In this document: positions 5,607 through 10,604 of the stretch, in pieces
Layout: every line of letters starts with the position of its first letter
Numbering within the stretch: position 1 is the stretch's first letter
Origin: Oscillospiraceae bacterium
GTDB taxonomy: Bacteria > Bacillota > Clostridia > Oscillospirales > Ruminococcaceae
Direction: 5' to 3'
DNA length: 10,604 bases
NCBI GenBank assembly: GCA_003453215.1
Contig: DMMB01000027.1
Location: forward strand, 1 to 10,604
The notes under the pieces: generated by a model
Databases searched by the model: none
What the model saw: the letters and a program-made list of their open reading frames with translations, nothing else
What the model was told of the DNA's origin: nothing
Program-made: the position numbers and the translations under genes

Positions 5607-6335
5607 ATGAACCGAAATCACCGAATCTGGTCTTTTATGAAAGCCAAGGGTTTTTACATTGCCCTGGCGCTGTGCATTACCGGGGCGGGCACTGCCGCCT
5701 GGCTTACCGCCCAGAACACCATTAACGGCATCCGCGAACAGCAGACCGAACCACCCCTTACCACCCGGCAGGAGGAGGGCAACCAGTGGGATTACAATGA
5801 CGTTATAGAACAGCAGACCAAGGGCCACACCGAAACGCCCAAACCGGCGGCCCCTGCCGAAGAACCCGCTTCCCCGGCGGTCCCATCTTCTGTGACGGAA
5901 CCCCCGGCGGAACCCCCGGCGCCCCTGTGCTTTTCGCTGCCGGTACCGGATAGCCGGGTGCTGGCCGGCTTTAGCGGGGGCGAACTGGTAAAAAACCATA
6001 CCCTGAACGTATGGCGCACCCATGATGGCATAGACCTGGCCGCTGAAAAAGGCGCCGCCGTAACTGCGGCCGAAGCCGGAACAGTAAGCGCCGTAACAAC
6101 CGATCCCCTATGGGGCGGTACCATCACCATTGACCATACCGATGGCACCCAGACCATTTACTGCGGCATAGCGCCGGAGAAAGCCCTGAAAGCCGGGGAC
6201 GCAGTAACCGCCGGGCAGGTACTGGGCAGCGTGGATACCGTAACGGCAGAAGTATCGATGGAAAGCCACCTGCACTTTGCCGCCAAAAAGGACGGCAAGT
6301 ATATTGACCCGATGACACTGCCGGGCCTGGAATAA
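5607..6335 (+). CDS. spoIIQ: SpoIIQ-like membrane-anchored M23 (LytM) peptidase-family protein
   Basis: I place the start at ATG 5607, six bases after AAAGGAAGG (5592-5600); the in-frame TTG at 5601 abuts that site. The 242-residue product has a short basic N-terminus, a membrane segment after 'KGFYIALALCITGAG' (about 14-34), a Pro/Glu/Ala-rich linker (about 40-105) and a C-terminal M23 domain. The zinc ligands are present as H139-D-G-I-D143 and H221-L-H223. The usual catalytic His of the 'Y-x-H' motif is replaced by Gly (YCGI, 185-188), so hydrolysis may be weak or absent. SpoIIQ spans the inner forespore membrane and binds SpoIIIAH during engulfment; clostridial versions keep the zinc site. 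Single-span architecture, size and a sigma-F-like promoter support the SpoIIQ reading. Another M23 cell-wall protein remains possible because spoIID is not adjacent. Confidence 0.72.
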   Translation: MNRNHRIWSFMKAKGFYIALALCITGAGTAAWLTAQNTINGIREQQTEPPLTTRQEEGNQWDYNDVIEQQTKGHTETPKPAAPAEEPASPAVPSSVTEPPAEPPAPLCFSLPVPDSRVLAGFSGGELVKNHTLNVWRTHDGIDLAAEKGAAVTAAEAGTVSAVTTDPLWGGTITIDHTDGTQTIYCGIAPEKALKAGDAVTAGQVLGSVDTVTAEVSMESHLHFAAKKDGKYIDPMTLPGLE

Positions 6336-6343
6336 AAAAATGC

Positions 6344-6388
6344 AGAAGAAAACCCGGCGTGGAATACTATGCCGGGCATTTTTCTTCT
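6344..6388. terminator. Bidirectional intrinsic terminator between convergent genes
   Basis: AGAAGAAAA plus CCCGGC (6344-6358) pair with GCCGGG (6371-6376) and TTTTTCTTCT (6379-6388). A- and T-runs flank the GC core on both sides, so it can stop the SpoIIQ-like transcript (+) and the ATC-hydrolase transcript (-), whose stop codons lie 9 and 13 bases from it. Confidence 0.8.
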
Positions 6389-6400
6389 GGGGGAGCAATA

Positions 6401-7102
6401 TTATCGGTTGCGGCGGTACCCCTGCTCATCCACATATTCCGGGTGGGCAAGCAGCATAGGATCCTGATCGCCGCAGATGGTATAATCGCATTTACAGCCA
6501 TTGCCGCAGGTGGTGGTGCGCACCAACCGGGCGTGCAGCAGCGCCATACCGGCATAATCCGGATTGCACAAAGCCGGCAGCACCTCCAGCAGGTGGTTCT
6601 GTTTGGCAAAGTCCGCCACCGGGCAGGACGCAAATTCATAATAGATGGGGCCATCGGGCGAATAGGGAGCAACAGTCATCCGGTAATCGTTCCAACGGGC
6701 ACATTTACCGGCGGAGGACTGAAAGGCCCGGTGAAGCAGCTTTTTCCAAAAGGGACGGTTGACATTGACAAACTGCAGCCGCCGAAACGCCGGCAGGAAC
6801 AGTTCCCCCTCCATCTCTTCAATTTCGGCCAGGGAGGTAACCTCCTTGCAGACGGTATAGTAGCTCATCAGGGCAATGCAATCGTAGGTGCCGCCCGCCC
6901 CATTGTGGAAGTTTTTCTTTCCGCCCAGATCGGTGCGCCAATCGGCCAGATACCGGACATACTGCCGCTGCACCTGTTCCCAAACCGCCTCCTGCTGTTC
7001 CGGCAGGTAGTGCAGCGCTATTTTGCCCTGTATCTGCTGCTTGCACGCTTTGGTATAAAGGACATGGCAGGTGCGGTCAAATTGCAGTTCGTTGTCGTTC
7101 AT
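6401..7102 (-). CDS. L-2-amino-thiazoline-4-carboxylic acid (ATC) hydrolase-family protein
   Basis: The 233-residue cytoplasmic product matches the ATC hydrolase family by its C-terminal half. SCPVADFAK (159-166), LPALCNPDYAGM (175-186) and LHARLVRTTTCGNGCKCDYTICGD (189-212) are the recognisable blocks. In Pseudomonas the family's namesake opens the thiazoline ring of L-ATC on the way to L-cysteine; whether this clostridial branch does the same is unknown. C160, C179, C199, C203, C205 and C210 form an unusual cysteine cluster around the GxGxxCDY motif, which could bind metal or serve catalysis. AGGAGGG lies about eight bases before the ATG at 7102. The gene starts 16 bases after the MBL-fold gene stop, so the two are co-transcribed, and it ends at the bidirectional terminator. 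Confidence 0.75.
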   Translation of the reverse strand: MNDNELQFDRTCHVLYTKACKQQIQGKIALHYLPEQQEAVWEQVQRQYVRYLADWRTDLGGKKNFHNGAGGTYDCIALMSYYTVCKEVTSLAEIEEMEGELFLPAFRRLQFVNVNRPFWKKLLHRAFQSSAGKCARWNDYRMTVAPYSPDGPIYYEFASCPVADFAKQNHLLEVLPALCNPDYAGMALLHARLVRTTTCGNGCKCDYTICGDQDPMLLAHPEYVDEQGYRRNR

Positions 7103-7118
7103 TCTTTTTCCCTCCTGC

Positions 7119-7985
7119 TTACTTGCGGCCCACGCCCTTTAAATATCCGCTTTTGGCGTTTTCTTCGGTATCATCCGATTCCTCGTAGACATCGTAAGGG
7201 GCGGTGGGATCGTGAACCTTCTTTTTAAACGGGGAACAAAGCTGCTCCCTGTGGGCAAAGACGAAGGAGAAGTTATCGCTCCAGCCGGTGTGCCCGGTGA
7301 TAAACATCGGGTGCAGCCCGCGCTTTTGCAGTTTCTGTTCCAGGGCAGCCAGCGAACGAACCGCCAGCTTGTTATCCTCCGCCAGGGCAGAAATAAAGCT
7401 GTAACCGCCATCAGCGCCAAACCAGATGGTATCGCCGGTAAACAGATACTTATCATCGATGAGGTAAACCATATGGCCCCAGGTGTGGCCGGGGACTTCG
7501 AAGCACTCTATTTTGATTTCCCCGATCTGGAAGATCTCGCCATCGCGCAGCAGCACTTTATCATTGGGAATGGTTACCTGCGGCAGCTTGTACAGATGGT
7601 AAATGACCTTGCGGCGGACTTCGCCGGTGAGGTAGCGGTTTTCTGTTTTGCCAATATAGAGGGTTGCCTGACGGAACAGGCCGGGGCTATCAGCTTCCAC
7701 CGCGCCGACATGGTCGGTATCCTGATGGGTAATAAGAATGTGCCGGATGGACTGCGGTTCGATGCCCAGCCAGCCCATTTTTTCTTCCAGGCGGTCATAG
7801 TTATAGCCGGCATCAATCATGATGGTGGTATCGCCCTTGCGGTAGAAAAAGATATTGGCCACCCACTCCCGCACACAGGCCACGTGTTCATCGATCCAAC
7901 CGGTATTCAGCGGCTTAAAGATCTCCTTCCCGCGGTACATTTTGCCCATTTCTTTCTTTTGGAACTCGGTTGCCTGTTTGGACAT
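7119..7985 (-). CDS. MBL-fold metallo-hydrolase
   Basis: The 288-residue product has the metallo-beta-lactamase fold signatures: a first strand-loop ending MIDAG (56-60), THQDTDH (86-92), PGHTWGH (165-171), TGDTIW (183-188, D185) and ITGHTGW (229-235, H232). Metal ligands would be H87, D91, H92, H167, D185 and H232. The usual second His of HxHxDH is Asp (D89), which is seen in some MBL subfamilies and could change metal use. A lactonase- or thioesterase-like hydrolase is the broad expectation; the substrate is not evident. I chose ATG 7985 because AGAGGT lies about seven bases upstream. It is the first gene of an operon with the ATC-hydrolase-family gene, suggesting two steps on a related substrate. 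A structured leader of about 138 nt precedes it. Confidence 0.87.
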   Translation of the reverse strand: MSKQATEFQKKEMGKMYRGKEIFKPLNTGWIDEHVACVREWVANIFFYRKGDTTIMIDAGYNYDRLEEKMGWLGIEPQSIRHILITHQDTDHVGAVEADSPGLFRQATLYIGKTENRYLTGEVRRKVIYHLYKLPQVTIPNDKVLLRDGEIFQIGEIKIECFEVPGHTWGHMVYLIDDKYLFTGDTIWFGADGGYSFISALAEDNKLAVRSLAALEQKLQKRGLHPMFITGHTGWSDNFSFVFAHREQLCSPFKKKVHDPTAPYDVYEESDDTEENAKSGYLKGVGRK

Positions 7986-8065
7986 ACGCTGACCTCTTTT
8001 CGTAAATATAGATGGGGGAAACGGAACCGGATCGCCCGGGAAAAGCGCTGGTGTTTTTATCTTTT

Positions 8066-8083
8066 AGTTAGCTTTGGCTAACT
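8066..8083. promoter_or_regulatory. Inverted repeat in the MBL operon leader
   Basis: AGTTAGC (8066-8072) and GCTAACT (8077-8083) are exact inverted repeats around TTTG. The site lies about 40-57 nt downstream of the predicted transcription start, so it can act either as a 7-bp RNA hairpin or as a protein operator. With the stem at 8096-8119 it makes up most of the visible structure in the 258-bp gap between ferredoxin and MBL genes. Confidence 0.45.
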
Positions 8084-8095
8084 TATGAGGTGGAG

Positions 8096-8119
8096 AAAAG
8101 CCGCCCAGCGGCAGCTTTT
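8096..8119 (-). promoter_or_regulatory. Stem-loop at the extreme 5' end of the MBL operon mRNA
   Basis: On the - strand 8119-8110 pairs with 8105-8096 as a complete 10-bp stem (AAAAGCTGCC side against GGCGGCTTTT, one U-G pair) with a GCUG tetraloop. It begins within a few bases of the predicted start site. The U residues are in the stem and only CTCC follows, so it looks more like a 5' stability or attenuation hairpin than a clean terminator. Confidence 0.5.
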
Positions 8120-8129
8120 TTCTACCCGT

Positions 8130-8158
8130 ATTGTAGTGGAAGGAAGAATTTTTGTCAA
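8130..8158 (-). promoter_or_regulatory. Near-perfect vegetative promoter of the MBL/ATC-hydrolase operon
   Basis: Read on the - strand, TTGACA (8153-8158) and TACAAT (8130-8135) are exactly 17 bases apart. Transcription should begin near 8123, leaving a leader of about 138 nt before the MBL start codon at 7985. Confidence 0.75.
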
Positions 8159-8180
8159 GGGGAGCCCCGCGCCGAATATG

Positions 8181-8222
8181 AAAAGACGCTATGCCACCGG
8201 CAAAGCCAGGCATAGCGTTTTC
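8181..8222. terminator. Intrinsic terminator downstream of the ferredoxin gene
   Basis: ACGCTATGCC (8186-8195) and GGCATAGCGT (8209-8218) form a perfect 10-bp stem. On the - strand it is followed by CTTTT and would end the ferredoxin transcript. On the + strand it is followed by TTTCTTCTTT, so it is probably functional in both directions. Confidence 0.75.
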
Positions 8223-8243
8223 TTCTTTGCCGGGCTTTAAAAA

Positions 8244-8414
8244 TCAAGCCTCAGCAATGGCGCCAACGGGGCAGGTACCGGCGCAGGAACCGCAATCGAT
8301 GCAAGCACCCTCGTCGATCTCACAAACACCGCCAGCATCCTTGATAGCACCAACAGGGCAAGCACCCATGCAAGCGCCGCAGCCGATGCAGGCATCGCCA
8401 ACTTTGTAAGCCAT
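8244..8414 (-). CDS. Clostridial-type 2[4Fe-4S] ferredoxin
   Basis: The 56-residue protein has two CxxCxxCxxxCP motifs: C9, C12, C15, C19-P and C38, C41, C44, C48-P. It is a classic small bacterial ferredoxin with two [4Fe-4S] clusters that shuttles low-potential electrons in the cytoplasm of anaerobes, for example between pyruvate:ferredoxin oxidoreductase and hydrogenase. C31 is an extra, non-motif cysteine. The start is fixed by AGGAGGT eight bases before the ATG at 8414. The reading frame stays open upstream, but that extension is untranslated leader. The gene has its own promoter and terminator, so it is monocistronic despite lying downstream of tex on the same strand. Confidence 0.96.
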   Translation of the reverse strand: MAYKVGDACIGCGACMGACPVGAIKDAGGVCEIDEGACIDCGSCAGTCPVGAIAEA

Positions 8415-8489
8415 AGTCTTGTACCTCCTGATAAAGGATCCTTGCCATACGCCTTTTGCAGCCCAATGCTGCCGAAGGAATGGCAGATT

Positions 8490-8511
8490 ACAGACCAGTT
8501 TCCCAGTCTGT
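8490..8511 (-). promoter_or_regulatory. 5'-terminal hairpin with GNRA loop in the ferredoxin leader
   Basis: On the - strand 8511-8503 pairs with 8498-8490 as nine consecutive pairs (two G-U) closed by a GAAA tetraloop. It starts within a few bases of the predicted transcription start, leaving about 75 nt to the ribosome binding site. A second small stem CTGCC/GGCAG follows. A 5' hairpin of this kind would be expected to protect an abundant mRNA from decay. Confidence 0.5.
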
Positions 8512-8519
8512 CTACGGGT

Positions 8520-8547
8520 ATTATAGCATAACCTTACCAAAAATCAA
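8520..8547 (-). promoter_or_regulatory. Strong extended -10 promoter of the ferredoxin gene
   Basis: Read on the - strand, TTGATT (8542-8547) and a perfect TATAAT (8520-8525) are 16 bases apart, with TG one base upstream of the -10 (TGCTATAAT). The start site would be near 8513, giving a leader of about 99 nt. Confidence 0.8.
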
Positions 8548-8562
8548 TACTTTTTCGTACTG
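8539..8562 (-). terminator. Possible weak terminator of tex, overlapping the ferredoxin -35
   Basis: On the - strand CAGTAC (8562-8557) can pair with GTATTG (8550-8545, one G-U), followed by ATTTTT (8544-8539). The stem is only six pairs. A stronger GCGGCC/GGCCGC hairpin at 8590-8619, just after the tex stop, is followed by A residues on this strand and so does not look like a tex terminator. Confidence 0.3.
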
Positions 8563-8621
8563 CGTTTCTGCCGGGAAATCCGTATTTTTGCGGCCCGATG
8601 CGTCCTTGCCAAAGGCCGCTT

Positions 8622-10604
8622 TTACGACAGGGCGGCAGGCTGCCGAACCCCGCGCATGGTAAGGGAGATGCGGCCGCGCTTTGGATCTACTTCCAGCACT
8701 TTAACCCGCACAATGTCCCCGACTTTGAGCACATCACCCGGATGCTTTACGTATTTTTCGCCCAGCTGGCTGATGTGCACCAGGCCATCTTCATGCACAC
8801 CAATATCCACAAAGGCGCCAAAATCCACAACGTTGCGGACGGTGCCGGTCAGCTCCATCTCGGGCTTCAGGTCCTTCATTTCCAGCACATCGCTGCGCAG
8901 CACCGTGGGCGGCAGCGATTCCCGGGGATCGCGCCCCGGCTTTTGCAGTTCGGCTATGATATCCCGCACCGTCGGCTCACCGGCGGAAAGCTGCTCCGCC
9001 AGCTTCTTATAGCCCATCTTTTCCGCCATGGCCGGCAGCTCTTTCATTTTATCGGTACCAATGTCGCTCAGTGCGCAGCCGCAGAGGGTCAGCAGCTTTT
9101 CGGCAATGGGATAGCTTTCCGGATGGACGGCGGTGGCATCCAGCGGGTTTTTGCCGCCGGAAATGCGCAGGAAGCCGGCACACTGCTCATAGGCCTTTTT
9201 GCCAAGTTTCGGCACTTTCAGCAGCTGGGGACGGGCAGTAAAGCCGCCGTTTTCTTCCCGGTAGGCCACAATATTTTTGGCAATGGCAGCATTGATGCCG
9301 GCAATGTGCCCCAGCAGCGAGGGCGAGGCGGTATTGAGGTCAACGCCCACCGAGTTGACGCAGCTTTCCACTACGCCGGCCAGGGCGGCATCCAGACGGG
9401 CGGGGGGCATATCGTGCTGGTACTGCCCAATGCCGATGGCTTTGGGATCGATTTTTACCAGTTCCGCCAGCGGATCCTGCAGGCGGCGGGCAATGGAAAC
9501 AGCACTGCGCAGGTTGACATCATATTCCGGGAATTCCTCGCTGGCCAGCTTGGAGGCAGAATACACCGAAGCGCCCGCTTCGCTGACGATGGCATACTGC
9601 ACCGGCAGGCCGCTTTCCGCAATGAGTTCCGCCACAATTTTTTCCGATTCCCGGCTGGCGGTGCCATTGCCGATGGAAATGACGGTAACTTTATGCTTCT
9701 TCAGCAGGTCGGTCACTTTTCGCTTGGTTTCTGCAATTTTATTAAAAGGTTGGGTAGGATAAACCACCGCGGTATCCAGCACCCGGCCGGTGGCATCCAC
9801 CACGGCCAGTTTGCAGCCATTGCGGTAGCCGGGATCCCAGCCCAGTACCACCTGACCGGTGAGGGGCGGCTGCATCAGCAGGTGGTGCAGGTTTTCGGCA
9901 AAGACGCGGATGGCCTGCTCACTGGCATTCTCGAAAAGCTCCCGGAAGGTTTCATTTTCCATGCTGGGGGCGATAAGGCGCTTCCAGCTATCGGCGGCAG
10001 CTTCCATCACCGCGCGGCCGCAGGCATTATTGGCGGTCACTGTCTTGCGGCGGATGGTTTCCAGCGCCTTTTCCTCTTCCAGCACAATGGCGGTCTTGAG
10101 AAATCCCTCTTTTTCGCCGCGGTTCAGTGCCAGCACCCGGTGTGGGGCAATGCGGCTGACCGGCTCTTTGAAGTCGTAGTACATCTTGTAGGTGGTGTTC
10201 TCGGTGCTATCGCCGGTGGCGGTCACCACCGCGGCCCGGTGGATCAAAAGACGCAGTGCTTTGCGGATCTCGCCGTCATCGGAAATATCCTCCGCGATAA
10301 TATCCATAGCGCCGGAGAGGGCTTCTTCGGCGGTTTCCACGCCTTTTTCGGGGTTGACATAGTCCGCCGCCATGCTAAGCGGCTCCCGCAAGGTATTCTG
10401 GGCACGAATGGCGGCCGCCAGCGGCTCCAGGCCCTTTTCCCGGGCAATGCTGCCGCGGGTGCGGCGTTTGGGCTTATAGGGGCGGTAAAGATCCTCCACC
10501 TCCGCCAGCGTTGCCGCTGCCAGAATGGCCGTTTCCAGTTCCGGAGTGAGCTTTTGCTGCTCGGTAATGGAGCGCAGCACCTCTTCCCGGCGATTCTGCA
10601 GGTT
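8622..10604 (-). CDS. tex: Tex family S1 RNA-binding transcription accessory protein (5' end outside window)
   Basis: The frame is open to the right edge (10604), so the N-terminus is missing; 660 residues are visible of a protein that usually has about 715-780. Visible parts, in order: the end of the Tex N-terminal helical domain (NLQNRREEVLRSITEQQKLT and VEDLYRPYKPKRRTRG), a YqgF/RuvX-like RNase H-fold domain (from VVLGWDPGYRNGCKLAVVD), the helix-hairpin-helix region (NTASPSLLGHIAGINAAIAK and FTARPQLLKVPKLG), and a C-terminal S1 domain (ELTGTVRNVVDFGAFVDIGV through GRISLTMRG). Tex binds nucleic acid through S1 and associates with the transcription machinery; it is broadly conserved and involved in stress tolerance and gene expression. 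The protein ends a few residues after S1, without the long tail seen in some homologues. The start codon cannot be assigned here. Confidence 0.95.
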   Translation of the reverse strand, partial: NLQNRREEVLRSITEQQKLTPELETAILAAATLAEVEDLYRPYKPKRRTRGSIAREKGLEPLAAAIRAQNTLREPLSMAADYVNPEKGVETAEEALSGAMDIIAEDISDDGEIRKALRLLIHRAAVVTATGDSTENTTYKMYYDFKEPVSRIAPHRVLALNRGEKEGFLKTAIVLEEEKALETIRRKTVTANNACGRAVMEAAADSWKRLIAPSMENETFRELFENASEQAIRVFAENLHHLLMQPPLTGQVVLGWDPGYRNGCKLAVVDATGRVLDTAVVYPTQPFNKIAETKRKVTDLLKKHKVTVISIGNGTASRESEKIVAELIAESGLPVQYAIVSEAGASVYSASKLASEEFPEYDVNLRSAVSIARRLQDPLAELVKIDPKAIGIGQYQHDMPPARLDAALAGVVESCVNSVGVDLNTASPSLLGHIAGINAAIAKNIVAYREENGGFTARPQLLKVPKLGKKAYEQCAGFLRISGGKNPLDATAVHPESYPIAEKLLTLCGCALSDIGTDKMKELPAMAEKMGYKKLAEQLSAGEPTVRDIIAELQKPGRDPRESLPPTVLRSDVLEMKDLKPEMELTGTVRNVVDFGAFVDIGVHEDGLVHISQLGEKYVKHPGDVLKVGDIVRVKVLEVDPKRGRISLTMRGVRQPAALS

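Noticed and set aside
8066..8083. DtxR/IdeR-type iron box
   Set aside because: The TTAG/CTAA arms look reminiscent, but the spacing and outer bases do not fit the consensus I remember, and the site lies downstream of the predicted start site.
7986..8125. T-box or other known riboswitch in the MBL leader
   Set aside because: I could not find a T-box UGGN bulge with its antiterminator, nor conserved cores of known riboswitch classes by eye.
8415..8540. N-terminal extension of the ferredoxin frame
   Set aside because: It covers the leader hairpin and promoter region; AGGAGGT and the ferredoxin N-terminus fix the start at 8414.

Overview
The window looks like chromosomal DNA from a GC-rich, spore-forming member of the Clostridia, most likely an Oscillospiraceae/Ruminococcaceae-type gut anaerobe. 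Supporting this are strong AGGAGG-type ribosome binding sites, a two-cluster clostridial ferredoxin, a DUF4358-like lipoprotein beside MBOAT and DHHW genes, and a SpoIIQ-like forespore peptidase. The assignment is an inference from gene families, not from a marker gene. No rRNA, tRNA, insertion sequence or CRISPR array is visible.

Left part (about 60-4270, + strand): four co-directional genes form a cell-surface acyl (probably O-acetyl) transfer module. They are a membrane-anchored SGNH/GDSL hydrolase, a small DUF4358-like lipoprotein, an AlgI/DltB-type MBOAT acyltransferase and a DHHW protein of the AlgJ/AlgX type. A promoter precedes the first gene, a GC-rich hairpin lies between the second and third, and a probably bidirectional terminator closes the set. 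MBOAT would move the acyl group across the membrane, and the two outward-facing SGNH-type proteins would transfer or remove it on a polymer that the sequence does not identify.

Middle (4230-5510): a compact regulatory locus carries a small XRE-family repressor. Divergent from it is a 25-codon membrane-peptide ORF with a near-consensus promoter. The -35/-10 spacer of that promoter is almost filled by a 22-bp perfect palindrome, and a second palindrome lies 23 bp away. The repressor gene ends in a long hairpin with a T-tract. The 3' arm of that hairpin contains the Shine-Dalgarno sequence of the next gene, the first of two half-size TSUP (TauE/SafE) membrane proteins that overlap by ATGA.

Right part: a SpoIIQ-like M23 protein (+ strand) sits behind a sequence resembling a sigma-F promoter. 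The remainder is on the - strand: an MBL-fold hydrolase followed by an ATC-hydrolase-family protein (one operon with a near-perfect promoter and a structured leader of about 138 nt), a 2[4Fe-4S] ferredoxin with its own promoter and a 5'-terminal hairpin, and a Tex (S1 RNA-binding) protein gene whose 5' end runs off the window.

The most novel element is the divergent repressor/micro-membrane-peptide pair at 4269-4682. The RNA structures in front of the TSUP, MBL and ferredoxin genes come next.
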